The notes: generated by a model not told the origin, from the sequence alone. 42,302 nt of DNA from an uncultured Pelagibacteraceae bacterium (GCA_902516465.1 CABXZD010000003.1:65097-107398), one strand, 5' to 3'. Positions 8,811 to 17,420 are shown, numbered from the stretch's first letter. Made by a program: numbers and translations.

Positions 8811-8862
8811 AGGGGACTCTTCGATGAGTAATCGCGGAGATACAGAGAGCGAAGAGTCCCCT
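8811..8862 (-). ncRNA. GC-rich 13-bp hairpin in the amtB 3' region; candidate structured RNA
   Basis: A perfect inverted repeat, AGGGGACTCTTCG (8811-8823) with CGAAGAGTCCCCT (8850-8862), flanks a 26-base loop. About half its bases are G or C against about 30% in the surroundings. On the minus strand it lies between the amtB stop (8881) and the terminator at 8757-8786, so it would be in the amtB 3' UTR. It has no T tail of its own and so is not a simple terminator. Strand is inferred from the amtB transcript. Confidence 0.45.
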
Positions 8863-8880
8863 TATTGTTATTTAAAACAA

Positions 8881-10182
8881 TTAGTCACGTATGGCATATG
8901 CAACTACGCCAGTTTCTGTAACATCTGTACCTTTAGTTTCAGCTTCTTTACTTAATCTGATACCAATTGTTGATTTCATGATTTGCCATACAATTAAAGC
9001 AACCACGAAAACAAAGATGTTAATAGAAAGAACGCCTAATAATTGAGTTCCAAATGAAGTATCTGGGTTTGTAATTGGAACAGCCAATGTACCCCAAATA
9101 CCTGCAAACAAGTGAGCTGGTATAGCACCTACTACATCATCAATCTTTAATGTGAATAGAAGTTTAGTACCATATACAACAATTATACCACCAACACCAC
9201 CGATTAGAATTGCAGCTAAAGGTGAAGGCATTAATGGTTCAGCAGTTATTGCAACCAATCCACCAATACATCCATTTAACATTTGAACAACATCTGTTTT
9301 TCCAAAATTTAACCTAGTCACAGTTGCTGCAGCCATTACACCACCGGCACCTGCTAAGAAGGTATTTAGAAAAATTGTCGAAACTGCAATCGCGTCATCT
9401 GCAGTTCCAATAGCTAATTGTGATCCACCATTGAATCCAAACCAACCTAGCCATAAAATAAATACTCCCAATGTAACTAGGGGGATTGATGATGAAGCAA
9501 AAGGCTTAAGCGGTGCTGGAGCACCTGATTTTGTAAATCTGCCGATTCTTGGACCTAAAAGAAGTGCACCTGCAAGAGCGGCTGCACCACCAGTTGAGTG
9601 TACTAAAGTTGAACCAGCAAAGTCTGAGAATCCAGCTGCAGCTAACCAGCCACCACCCCACTGCCAACCCATTACGATTGGATATATGATTCCAGATAAA
9701 ATCGCTGCAAATAGAAAGAATGGCCATAATTTAATTCTTTCAGCTAAAGTTCCAGAAACAATTGAAACTGTTGTTGCACAGAATACCATTTGAAAATACC
9801 AATCCGAACCATCTGCGTAACCAGTATCAACTGCGCTAGAGTCCGACCATGGAATAAAACTTCCGATATATCCGCCCTCTGGTATTCCATAAGCAAGATT
9901 ATATCCAAACATCCAGAACATAATTCCAGCAATTGATATTAAACCTATATTTTTTGCACAAATAACGGATACACTTTTCGATGTAACCATTCCTGACTCT
10001 AACATTGCAAATCCACAAGCCATAAAAAAGACTAGAAAACCACAAATTAGAAATAGCAAGGTATTAAATATAAAACCTATCTCAGCAGAAACTGTTGTCT
10101 CCGCCATTGATGTGCTACTCATGCTCAATAGAAATATTAAACTTGTAAGTGGCACAGTTATTATTTTTATTAATTTAGTCAT
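8881..10182 (-). CDS. amtB: Ammonium transporter AmtB
   Basis: 433 residues with an N-terminal signal peptide (cleavage expected after SMA-ET, near residue 28) and eleven membrane helices, as in mature Amt proteins. Family blocks include FFMACGFAMLESG, WFGFNGGSQLA and the His-containing DFAGSTLVHSTGGAAALAGA, which holds the first of the two pore histidines; AIPAHLFAGIWGTLA holds the second. It conducts ammonium into the cell. The start at 10180-10182 is set by an excellent ribosome-binding site (GGGAGGT, 5-6 bases away); an in-frame ATG 7 codons upstream has none. No glnK is adjacent. The transcript ends in the hairpin and terminator at 8757-8862. Confidence 0.96.
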   Translation of the reverse strand: MTKLIKIITVPLTSLIFLLSMSSTSMAETTVSAEIGFIFNTLLFLICGFLVFFMACGFAMLESGMVTSKSVSVICAKNIGLISIAGIMFWMFGYNLAYGIPEGGYIGSFIPWSDSSAVDTGYADGSDWYFQMVFCATTVSIVSGTLAERIKLWPFFLFAAILSGIIYPIVMGWQWGGGWLAAAGFSDFAGSTLVHSTGGAAALAGALLLGPRIGRFTKSGAPAPLKPFASSSIPLVTLGVFILWLGWFGFNGGSQLAIGTADDAIAVSTIFLNTFLAGAGGVMAAATVTRLNFGKTDVVQMLNGCIGGLVAITAEPLMPSPLAAILIGGVGGIIVVYGTKLLFTLKIDDVVGAIPAHLFAGIWGTLAVPITNPDTSFGTQLLGVLSINIFVFVVALIVWQIMKSTIGIRLSKEAETKGTDVTETGVVAYAIRD

Positions 10183-10276
10183 AAAGACCTCCCTGTTAAA
10201 CAATAGGTATATTTTTTTATTATTTTAAAAACTAACGCTGATTAAGAAAACTGGCTATGCGGTAATTGCATATAGT

Positions 10277-10310
10277 AACAGCCTTAATGAATTTTATCAT
10301 TAAGGCTGTT
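10277..10310. terminator. 14-bp hairpin between HU and amtB
   Basis: AACAGCCTTAATGA (10277-10290) pairs perfectly with TCATTAAGGCTGTT (10297-10310) around a 6-base loop. It begins about 10 bases after the HU stop on the minus strand. No run of T follows on that strand, so it may act as an mRNA-end stabiliser or processing site as well as a terminator. Confidence 0.6.
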
Positions 10311-10319
10311 GATTAAATA

Positions 10320-10595
10320 CTATCTATTAAAGACCTCTTTTAGTGCTTTTGCTGGTAAGAATTTAACTTTTTGTGAAGCAGCAATTTGTATCTGTTCACC
10401 TGTTCTGGGGTTTCTTCCAACTCTGGCTTTTCGTTTAGCAACTTTGTAAGTGCCAAATCCAGCGATTTTCACTGAATCGTCACCTTTTAAAGCGTCTAAA
10501 ATAGTGTTGGTTATTGTGTCAAAAGTTCTTTCTGCATCTGCTTTACTTAAGTTTAAAGCCCCTGAAAGCTTGACTATTAGTTGTTTTTTATTCAT
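10320..10595 (-). CDS. hup: HU family DNA-binding protein
   Basis: 91 residues, full length for HU. The beta-arm carries the signature GFGTYKVAKRKARVGRNPRTG (about residues 47-67) with the DNA-intercalating Pro in NP, and the N-terminal half is the helical dimer domain. It is a nucleoid protein that bends and packs DNA. A GGAG site 5-6 bases before the ATG supports the start. The upstream 155 bp is AT-rich with TATA-like boxes. It is followed by the 14-bp hairpin. IHF is the alternative family member, but the lack of an alpha- or beta-specific extension favours HU. Confidence 0.92.
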   Translation of the reverse strand: MNKKQLIVKLSGALNLSKADAERTFDTITNTILDALKGDDSVKIAGFGTYKVAKRKARVGRNPRTGEQIQIAASQKVKFLPAKALKEVFNR

Positions 10596-10697
10596 TTTAG
10601 CTCCGGTTATTAGATTTTAGTTATCTTTATCAAAAGTGGGGATAAATCAAGATTTTTTTTAGTATATAATTAAAAGTTATACACAATATGTAGTAAA

Positions 10698-10713
10698 AAC
10701 ACTAAAAAGTGTT
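10698..10713 (-). terminator. Weak intrinsic terminator after rseP
   Basis: AACACT (10698-10703) and AGTGTT (10708-10713) form a 6-bp stem with a 4-base loop, followed on the minus strand by TTTTA. It lies about 38 bases after the rseP stop and upstream of the HU promoter region. Confidence 0.45.
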
Positions 10714-10750
10714 GATTTTGTTGAACTTTTTTAATTTTTGAAAAATCAAT

Positions 10751-11863
10751 TTAATTAAATAGCCCTAGGTCTTTTAGGTCATTAAAAGTTGTGAAAAACA
10801 TCAATAATAGCAATATAAACAAACCGATTCGAAAAAAACCTTCTTGTGTTTTTTGTGATAAAGGTCGGCCTAAGACTTTTTCGAAAGCATAAAACATTAA
10901 ATGACCCCCATCTAACATGGGGATAGGAAATAGATTAACTAATCCTAAGCTGATTGAAATGTAGGCCATCATACTTATAAAAGCTAATAAGCCAAACTCA
11001 GCAACTTGTCCTGATATTTTTGCTATTCTTATTGGGCCTCCTAATTGAGATGTATCAGCTTTTCCGAATATCATTGCTCCAATGTATTTTAATGAAGAAA
11101 TGCTTACGAAGTATACCTCATGAGATGCGTGGTAAATTGATTGTGCTGGTCCTAATTTGACATGATTAATCTCATTATTATATGCACCTAATTTAATACC
11201 AATGATACGTTTATTGATTTTATTTCCTAAATTATCTTCACTTGGAATTATAACTGGTTTAATTTTTAAAGTTAACTCATCGTATGATCGTTTTACTTTA
11301 AAATCAATAATGTCATCTGTTGACATTGTAATATATTTTGAAACGTCTAATATGCTTTTAACTTTATTTCCATCAATTTCTAAAATAACATCATTCTGTT
11401 TAATTCCACCAATCATTGCGGGACTATCTTTTTGTACTTCATTAATTACTGCAGGAGTTAAATCTTTTCCTACAAAGGTATAAATTGAAAAAAATATAAC
11501 TAAGGCTAATAAAAAATTAGCTAATGGACCCCCAAAAACAATCAGAACTCTTTGATATAGAGGTTTTAATACAAATAATTTCTGACGTTCTTGTTCATTA
11601 TATTTTGAAACAATCTTTTCTTGATCTGCTTGAGAAAATACATTTCTGTCACCAAAAAACTTGACATATCCTCCAAGAGGTATCCAGCAAATTTTCCATC
11701 TAGTTCCTGCTTTGTCATTCCATCCAAATATTTCTTTACCAAATCCAATTGAAAAATCTGTTACTCCTACACCGTATTTTTTTGCAAAATAGTAGTGACC
11801 GTATTCATGAATAAATACAACTACTAATATCAATGCGATAAATGGTAAAATATAACTAAACAT
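10751..11863 (-). CDS. rseP: RIP zinc metalloprotease RseP
   Basis: Intramembrane site-2 protease of 370 residues. The zinc motif HEYGH is at residues 19-23 in helix 1 and the second metal-site motif MLDGGHL is near residue 322. A single PDZ domain (about residues 115-200, GGIKQNDVILEIDGNKV) lies between them, where the E. coli enzyme has two. It cleaves membrane-anchored anti-sigma factors and signal-peptide remnants. In many genomes it sits with bamA and dxr; those genes are not next to it here. It is the last gene before HU on the minus strand. Confidence 0.95.
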   Translation of the reverse strand: MFSYILPFIALILVVVFIHEYGHYYFAKKYGVGVTDFSIGFGKEIFGWNDKAGTRWKICWIPLGGYVKFFGDRNVFSQADQEKIVSKYNEQERQKLFVLKPLYQRVLIVFGGPLANFLLALVIFFSIYTFVGKDLTPAVINEVQKDSPAMIGGIKQNDVILEIDGNKVKSILDVSKYITMSTDDIIDFKVKRSYDELTLKIKPVIIPSEDNLGNKINKRIIGIKLGAYNNEINHVKLGPAQSIYHASHEVYFVSISSLKYIGAMIFGKADTSQLGGPIRIAKISGQVAEFGLLAFISMMAYISISLGLVNLFPIPMLDGGHLMFYAFEKVLGRPLSQKTQEGFFRIGLFILLLLMFFTTFNDLKDLGLFN

Positions 11864-11946
11864 AATATTTAATCTTAATCAGATATAAACTCATACGCAA
11901 TAGTACATTTTGATCAAAAAAAATCCAAAATACCAATACTACTAAA

Positions 11947-12741
11947 TTAAGCCGGATTAATAAATTCAAGCCAATTTTCCAGTTCTCTCATTCTAGCATC
12001 TTTATTTGAAATTTTATCTTCCTCTTCAATAATTTCGACATGATTGTCTATTTCCGATTGATCAACAAACGCCTTTTTTTCAAGGAGTCTGTCTCTTCTA
12101 AAATGTATCAAACTTATCATTTTTTGATAAGTTATTTCCGGATGATATTGAATGCCCCAAATGTTGCTTATACCAGCATTAAAATGCACGCCCATTACTT
12201 TATTGATTGGATTCGAAGATAGTAAAGTTGCGCCCTTAGGTAATGTCACGACCTCATCGAAATTAAATGCCGGAGTATTAAACCTTTTATCTTTTTTTTT
12301 ATATAAAGGATGTTTGGATCCATTTGTATTAATCTTAATATCGTGAGCTATACCTCGATGAGGTCCATTTAAACTTTTTTTTACTTCTCCACCTGCTACA
12401 GTTACTGCAACCTGCATACCCCAACAAATAGCCAGGATGTTTTTAATGTTTTTTTGGCACTCTTTCATGAAGTCTAATTGTTTTCTTATCTCTGGAGTAT
12501 CATTATAAATGTTTAAACTACTGCCACCCCAAATTAAGCCATCGTATTTTTTTAAGTTATTTACAACATTTGATACATTTTCATCTGAAGATGGGTTAAC
12601 AACGTCTAATTTCAAACTATTTGTAAAATAACTAATACTATCCTTTAAACTTTCAGTATGAGTTTTGATCCCTCCATCAGTAAAACTCTGATTTTCCTCA
12701 CGTAAATTTCCCTCAACAATTAATATATTTAAATTATCCAT
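11947..12741 (-). CDS. Class I glutamine amidotransferase (stand-alone, GMP-synthase-like domain)
   Basis: 264 residues with a single GATase1 domain. The nucleophile elbow is LAICWGMQVAV (Cys near residue 105) and the catalytic His-Glu is in GIQYHPEIT (about residues 197-205). There is no fused synthase, and the C-terminal 50 residues are helical and acidic. Such proteins release ammonia from glutamine or hydrolyse gamma-glutamyl compounds (PuuD/GuaA-like). The acceptor cannot be deduced. It follows the two-helix mini membrane protein by about 40 bp on the same strand. Confidence 0.8.
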   Translation of the reverse strand: MDNLNILIVEGNLREENQSFTDGGIKTHTESLKDSISYFTNSLKLDVVNPSSDENVSNVVNNLKKYDGLIWGGSSLNIYNDTPEIRKQLDFMKECQKNIKNILAICWGMQVAVTVAGGEVKKSLNGPHRGIAHDIKINTNGSKHPLYKKKDKRFNTPAFNFDEVVTLPKGATLLSSNPINKVMGVHFNAGISNIWGIQYHPEITYQKMISLIHFRRDRLLEKKAFVDQSEIDNHVEIIEEEDKISNKDARMRELENWLEFINPA

Positions 12742-12783
12742 AATTGAGTCAGTTCTTAATTATATTCAAAGTCTCCATAAAAA

Positions 12784-12948
12784 TCAGAAATACAACAGAA
12801 TAAAAATAATTCCTAAGAAAATTAAACTAACAAATATAATTATATAATTAATCTTAATTTTAAACTTATTGTAAATATATTTATTTATTTTTTCCCAAAA
12901 TAATACTATTAAAAAAAAAATAATTGCTGGTAAGATAAATTTAATCAT
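12784..12948 (-). CDS. 54-residue two-helix membrane protein
   Basis: The frame starts 12 bases after the stop of the RamB/ScfR-type regulator on the same strand, so it is probably its operon partner. Residues 3-18 and 35-54 are hydrophobic helices, separated by a Lys/Tyr-rich linker (EKINKYIYNKFKIKINY). No family is recognised. A homopolymer of ten A/T pairs within the gene could be a slippage or sequencing-error site. Composition is typical of short SAR11 membrane peptides, but I cannot name a function. Confidence 0.5.
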   Translation of the reverse strand: MIKFILPAIIFFLIVLFWEKINKYIYNKFKIKINYIIIFVSLIFLGIIFILLYF

Positions 12949-12960
12949 AGTAAAAAACTT

Positions 12961-14391
12961 CTAGCTTTTATCTCCAACATAGACTGAAACTCCCCTTGAA
13001 TTGATATCAACATCAAACTTTTTATGTAGAGGAGGAAAAGCTCTTTGTGAACAGTCTAATCTATCACAAGTTCTACATGATACACCGATTGGTATTTCTG
13101 ACGATTTATCATTTATATTTATATTTTCTGTATATACAAAATCTTTTGCATATTTCGCTTCACAGCCAAGTCCAATAGATAGAATACTTTTTGATTGACC
13201 AAATCTTCCAATTCCTTTTTCTACTGTCCTCGCAATACATACATATTTTTCACCGTTAGTCATCTTACTTACAGCAGCCTGAATAACTCCTGGTCTTGTT
13301 AATGCTGAGTAAACATTCCATCTTGGGCAAGCGCCCCCATATCTTGGTATCTCTATTCCAGAGAGTGAGAATCTTTTTGATATATTCCCTGCCATATCTA
13401 CTCTTAAAAAATGGAATGGAATACCAGGTAATTTTGGATCTTGTAGACACGTAACTCTGTGAGCAACTTGTTCAAATGATGTTGCAAAAGTATTTTGTAA
13501 TAACTCTAGATCGTATTTAAGTTTTTTACACTCAGAGTGGAAAGGTTTATAAGGCATTAAGATAGCGGCACCACAATAATTTAATAAAGCAACTTTTGTC
13601 AATTTTTTTGACTCTTCGGATGGGAAAGTAAATTTAGATAAATATTCCTCAATTTCTTTATTTGCGCCCTCTTGTGCTATTTGAGCAGCTGCATGAAGTT
13701 TTTTTGTTTCTAAAGAACTGTAATCACTTAGTAGAAGTACTTTTTTATTTTTATCAAAGATTTTAGAGAAGGGTTTGTCCTCTTCTGGAATGACATCTTT
13801 AACAGTTATACTGTGTTCTGATTTTAAATATTCACAAAGAGCTATATATCTTGTTCTATTATTTTTTTGAACTTTTTCGAAAACTTTATTTGCAAAATCT
13901 TCGAGTTTAGGAAAATAATTTTTATTTTCTTGTAAAAAGTCTGATATTACTTCCCCCGGAAAAGAATTTTTTCTATTATCAACAATTTTACCTGACATTT
14001 TTTCAATTTTATTTACAAGTTCATGGTCTTTCTTTTTTAGAATATCACCCAGTCTTACAATTGCTTTCCCAATTTTTGGATTTGTTCCTACAAGGTCTTT
14101 TACTTCTGGGCCCAATATGTCTAAATCCTCAAATAGTTCGTCATCTAAAATTTCTGATAATGTATTCTCTAAATTTAAATCAGTTTTTGAGGTAAGTTGT
14201 GAAAGCTCAATGTTCAATTTTTCACAAATTTTAAGTAACAGATCTCCATCTATCTTTCTTTTTCCACCTTCAATTAAGTTTAAATAACTGGCAGAAATAT
14301 TTAATTCCTCAGCAAGTTTATTAGCTTGTAGACCTAATTGTCTCCTAAAAGCCTTTATTTTTGGACCAATTTTTAAATCAATTTGACTCAT
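12961..14391 (-). CDS. XRE-family regulator of the RamB/ScfR/PccR type
   Basis: 476 residues: an N-terminal HTH_XRE domain (about residues 12-65, with SASYLNLIEGGKRKIDGDLL as recognition region), a central degenerate ImmA/IrrE-like domain and a C-terminal DUF2083-type domain with the cysteine cluster CRTCDRLDC. I see no HExxH, so peptidase activity is unlikely. Relatives control acetate, glyoxylate-cycle and propionyl-CoA genes by sensing short-chain acyl-CoA. The gene is divergent from aceA, its expected target, across a 340-bp region with repeated TTTGTAAA-like boxes, one of them a 20-bp palindrome 18 bases before this start. Autoregulation and aceA control are inferred. Confidence 0.88.
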   Translation of the reverse strand: MSQIDLKIGPKIKAFRRQLGLQANKLAEELNISASYLNLIEGGKRKIDGDLLLKICEKLNIELSQLTSKTDLNLENTLSEILDDELFEDLDILGPEVKDLVGTNPKIGKAIVRLGDILKKKDHELVNKIEKMSGKIVDNRKNSFPGEVISDFLQENKNYFPKLEDFANKVFEKVQKNNRTRYIALCEYLKSEHSITVKDVIPEEDKPFSKIFDKNKKVLLLSDYSSLETKKLHAAAQIAQEGANKEIEEYLSKFTFPSEESKKLTKVALLNYCGAAILMPYKPFHSECKKLKYDLELLQNTFATSFEQVAHRVTCLQDPKLPGIPFHFLRVDMAGNISKRFSLSGIEIPRYGGACPRWNVYSALTRPGVIQAAVSKMTNGEKYVCIARTVEKGIGRFGQSKSILSIGLGCEAKYAKDFVYTENININDKSSEIPIGVSCRTCDRLDCSQRAFPPLHKKFDVDINSRGVSVYVGDKS

Positions 14392-14407
14392 ATTTACTAT
14401 TAGTAAA

Positions 14408-14504
14408 TTTTGTAAATTTAAATTTACAATTTTTTTCTTTAATTTACAAGCCTTTTATAGTTTTTTGTAGATTTTGTAAATCCTGTAAATTATAAGATTT
14501 ACAT
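14408..14504. promoter_or_regulatory. Operator cluster of TTTGTAAA-type boxes between the RamB/ScfR-type regulator and aceA
   Basis: A perfect 20-bp palindrome, TTGTAAATTTAAATTTACAA, covers 14410-14429. Further copies are AATTTACAA (14441-14449, inverted), TTTTGTAGAT (14463-14472, degenerate), TTTTGTAAAT (14472-14481), TGTAAATT (14484-14491) and ATTTACA (14497-14503, inverted). The known motif of the related regulator PccR is built from TTTGCAAA repeats; here the central C is replaced by T. The cluster lies next to both divergent start sites. Confidence 0.65.
14491..14496 (+). promoter_or_regulatory. -10 element for a probably leaderless transcript
   Basis: TATAAG at 14491-14496 is placed so that transcription would begin at or next to the A of the ATG at 14503. 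No Shine-Dalgarno site lies between them. There is no good -35, and the regulator boxes occupy that position, consistent with activator dependence. Confidence 0.4.
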
Positions 14505-14664
14505 GGACGAAAAAATTAAAAATAGTGAAAATGAGGCTCAAATCATAAGACATGAAGATCTAGCTAGACACAACAGCAGAGGGATCTACATGAGAGATGA
14601 TCATTGTGATTGGGGTTCAAGTGGAATGCAAGATCTAGTTGAGACCCTAAGCGACTCAAACTAA
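14503..14664 (+). CDS. 53-residue hydrophilic protein directly upstream of aceA
   Basis: The ATG opens 53 codons ending in TAA, 67 bp before aceA on the same strand. The product is charged and polar, has no membrane segment, and has a distinctive middle (HEDLARHNSRGIYMRDDHCDWG) with three His and one Cys, followed by GMQDLVETL. That content of Gly, Asp, Trp, His and Cys codons is not expected of random AT-rich sequence. No ribosome-binding site precedes the ATG, and a -10-like TATAAG 7 bases upstream suggests a leaderless mRNA. No family is recognised. Its position between the regulator boxes and aceA suggests co-expression with isocitrate lyase. Confidence 0.55.
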   Translation: MDEKIKNSENEAQIIRHEDLARHNSRGIYMRDDHCDWGSSGMQDLVETLSDSN

Positions 14665-14731
14665 TCTTTACTTTTTCTACTTAAAAATTCATTTCTTACT
14701 AATAATATTTTAACAGTATAGGATCTCCTAA

Positions 14732-16006
14732 ATGAGTGCAGAAAATATCTCATACGATTTAAAAAGATTTGCTGGAATAAAGAGAGATTATACTCCAGAA
14801 GATGTAAAAAGGCTTAGAGGATCTATCAAGATAGAATACTCTTTATGTAAACAACAATCTATAAAGTTATGGAAGCTTTTAAATACAGAAAATTATGTAA
14901 ACACTTTAGGATCTTTATCAGGTAATCATGCTGTTCAACACGCTAAGGCAGGTTTAAAAGCAATTTATCTAAGTGGATGGCAGGTTGCTGCTGATGCTAA
15001 CAGTGCTGGCGAAATGTATCCAGATCAATCATTATATCCTTATGATAGTGCACCAAAATTAGTAGAGTCAATGAATAATGCTTTAATAAGAGCAGATCAA
15101 ATTCAACATATGGAATTAACAGACGGAGATATGAACAAAGAAAAAAGAGTTGATTACATGCTTCCAATTATAGCAGATGGTGAAGCGGGTTTTGGTGGGC
15201 CGTTAAATGTATTTGAGCTAGCAAAAAAATTCATTAAAGCTGGTGCTGCAGGAGTTCATTTTGAGGATCAATTAGCTAGCGAAAAGAAATGTGGTCACAT
15301 GGGGGGTAAGGTCCTTGTTCCAACTAGCACAATGATTAAAAATTTAAAAGCAGCTAGACTTGCAGCTGATATTGCTGATGTCCCATTAATAATATTAGCA
15401 AGGACTGATGCTAATGCTGCAAAATTAATTACTAATGATCATGATGACAATGACAAACCCTTTATGACTGGTGAAAGGTCACCAGAAGGGTTTTATTATG
15501 TAAAAGCAGGAATTGAGCAAGCAATTTCAAGAGGTCTTGCATATGCACCGTATTCTGATTTAATTTGGTGTGAAACTGCAACACCAAATTTAGCAGAGGC
15601 TAAAAAATTTGCAGATGCTATACATGAGAAATTTCCAGGTAAACTCTTAGCTTACAATTGTTCACCTTCTTTCAATTGGAAAAAACATTTAACTGATTCT
15701 GAAATAGCTTCTTTTCAAAAAGAAATTAGTGCGATGGGTTATAAATTTCAATTTATTACTTTAGCTGGTTTCCATACCCAAAATATCGCAATTTTTGAAC
15801 TTGCAGAGAAATATAAAAAAGAAGGAATGTCTGCTTATTCAAAAATTCAAGAACAAGAATTTGCACGTGAAAAAGATGGTTATACAAGCGTAAAACATCA
15901 AAGAGAAGTTGGTACATCTTATTTTGATGCTGTCTCTAACACTATAAGTAGTGGTAAAAGCTCAACAACTGCTATGGATGGCTCAACAGAGTCAGAACAA
16001 TTCTAA
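14732..16006 (+). CDS. aceA: Isocitrate lyase
   Basis: 424 residues, close to the bacterial length. It splits isocitrate to glyoxylate and succinate, the first step of the glyoxylate bypass. The active-site loop KKCGHMGGK has its catalytic Cys at residue 187; other blocks are [32 protein letters not shown] and [15 protein letters not shown] lies about 8 bases before the ATG. In SAR11 the glyoxylate bypass is tied to glycine supply; malate synthase is not in this window. Regulation by the divergent RamB/ScfR-type protein is inferred from gene order and the operator cluster. Confidence 0.96.
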   Translation: MSAENISYDLKRFAGIKRDYTPEDVKRLRGSIKIEYSLCKQQSIKLWKLLNTENYVNTLGSLSGNHAVQHAKAGLKAIYLSGWQVAADANSAGEMYPDQSLYPYDSAPKLVESMNNALIRADQIQHMELTDGDMNKEKRVDYMLPIIADGEAGFGGPLNVFELAKKFIKAGAAGVHFEDQLASEKKCGHMGGKVLVPTSTMIKNLKAARLAADIADVPLIILARTDANAAKLITNDHDDNDKPFMTGERSPEGFYYVKAGIEQAISRGLAYAPYSDLIWCETATPNLAEAKKFADAIHEKFPGKLLAYNCSPSFNWKKHLTDSEIASFQKEISAMGYKFQFITLAGFHTQNIAIFELAEKYKKEGMSAYSKIQEQEFAREKDGYTSVKHQREVGTSYFDAVSNTISSGKSSTTAMDGSTESEQF

Positions 16007-16094
16007 TTAAAATATAGTCCGTTTTCACATAGAAAAATTACTATTTGATTTCTTGGATATTTGATTATCTATTTTGCTAATTATTATAAGAAAT

Positions 16095-17420
16095 ATGTTA
16101 AAAAACAAAATGCAAAATATTTCATTTAATAAAATTAATAAATTCAATAAATATTTTCTAATATATCTCCTCTTTTTAGGATTTTGTGGAATTGTTTTTT
16201 TATATTCTAAATATGACGTTTCTAACGACTCGACTATTTCAGAGTGGTTGATTAATTACCAGGGAGGCTTTACTAGAAGAGGTTTAATTGGGGAAATTTG
16301 CTTTCATTTAGCTAAATTTTTCAAGACTGACTTAAGATTTGTTATTTTCTTACTTCAGGTTTTCACTTATTTGACCTTTCTTTTTTTAACATATAATTTT
16401 TTTAAAAATTTAAATATAAATTCTTTTCTTTTATTCGTTATTTTTACCCCCATTTTTTTACTTTATCCTGTAGCTGAAATTGAGGTTTTAGCAAGAAAGG
16501 AACTTTTTCTTTATATATATTTTTTATGTTTTTTAATTTTATCTAACCCAAATTCAAATTATCACAAATACGTAAATCTATATATTGTTATAATTACACC
16601 AATTGTTTGTATGATATATGAAGAAATAATATTATTTTTTCCATTTATAGTAGCCTGCTTAATAACTCAAAGAAATGTTAAAAAATTTAGTACTTTTTTT
16701 AAAATATGTTTTTTATTTTTACCATCAATATTAATTATAATTTATTTCTTTTTATTCCCACTTACTATTGAGGATCACAATATAATGAAAGAAAGTCTTT
16801 TGTCTAATTTCAACGAAAAATGTTATATGTCTTGCAGCCTTTTAATAATAAACGACATTAATCAATTTGGGACAATGATTGATTTTATGTATGGTAAAAA
16901 TTCTACTCAAGATATTTTAAAATTTGTCCTAAGATATTTTTTGATTATCTTAATTGGTTTTTTTCCTTTATTTTTTATCTCTTATCACTCTAAATTTAAA
17001 AATGAAAATATTTTTTCTATATTTAAATTTGAAAATATCTTATTTTTAATTTTATTTTTATTTATACCAGTAATACCTCTTTTCATTTTTGCTTACGATT
17101 GGGGAAGATGGGTTGGTATGATGATTTCTTTCTCAATTTTCTTTTATTTTTTTCTGTATAAATATCAATATATTGATGTGGACTTCAAGACAATGTCTAA
17201 TAGATTAATTTTTTTAATGAATAAAAAAAAACTAGTTATCTTTATTTTTATAATTTTCGCTTTTGGATGGAACCAAAAAACTGTTATGAGTGGGGATGTT
17301 GCAACTAATCCACTTTGGAAAGTGCCTTATAATACCAGTAAATTAATCTTTGGGGTGAAAAGTTTTAGAATATTTCAAGATTCACCTTTAATTCTATGGC
17401 ATCGAAAATATATTGAGTAA
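16095..17420 (+). CDS. Polytopic membrane protein, possibly GT-C-like, unknown function
   Basis: About 441 residues from ATG 16095 (a TTG 7 codons upstream is less likely), with ten or more hydrophobic helices. The first periplasmic loop holds SEWLINYQGGFTRRGLIGEI, and a late loop contains AYDWGRWVGMM. Charged residues at such loops (Arg-Arg, Asp) in a many-helix protein recall GT-C glycosyltransferases or EpsG-type polymerases, but I cannot confirm that. Extremely Phe/Ile-rich and AT-rich. It stands between aceA and the DmdA-like gene with about 50-90 bp on each side. Confidence 0.5.
   Translation: MLKNKMQNISFNKINKFNKYFLIYLLFLGFCGIVFLYSKYDVSNDSTISEWLINYQGGFTRRGLIGEICFHLAKFFKTDLRFVIFLLQVFTYLTFLFLTYNFFKNLNINSFLLFVIFTPIFLLYPVAEIEVLARKELFLYIYFLCFLILSNPNSNYHKYVNLYIVIITPIVCMIYEEIILFFPFIVACLITQRNVKKFSTFFKICFLFLPSILIIIYFFLFPLTIEDHNIMKESLLSNFNEKCYMSCSLLIINDINQFGTMIDFMYGKNSTQDILKFVLRYFLIILIGFFPLFFISYHSKFKNENIFSIFKFENILFLILFLFIPVIPLFIFAYDWGRWVGMMISFSIFFYFFLYKYQYIDVDFKTMSNRLIFLMNKKKLVIFIFIIFAFGWNQKTVMSGDVATNPLWKVPYNTSKLIFGVKSFRIFQDSPLILWHRKYIE

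Noticed and set aside
9431..9793. 120-codon plus-strand frame inside amtB
   Set aside because: Pro/Ala/Asn-rich translation is the mirror of Gly/Ala/Leu-rich membrane helices of amtB; no start signals.
10240..10276. Sigma-54 (-24/-12) promoter for amtB
   Set aside because: A TGGC...TTGCA pair exists, but on the wrong strand and with 13 rather than 10 bases between GG and GC.
12152..12346. 64-codon plus-strand frame inside the glutamine amidotransferase gene
   Set aside because: Lies opposite the catalytic His-Glu region of a supported gene; no independent signals.
13650..13750. Metalloprotease activity of the RamB/ScfR-type regulator
   Set aside because: The HExxH motif expected of active ImmA/IrrE peptidases is absent from the corresponding region.
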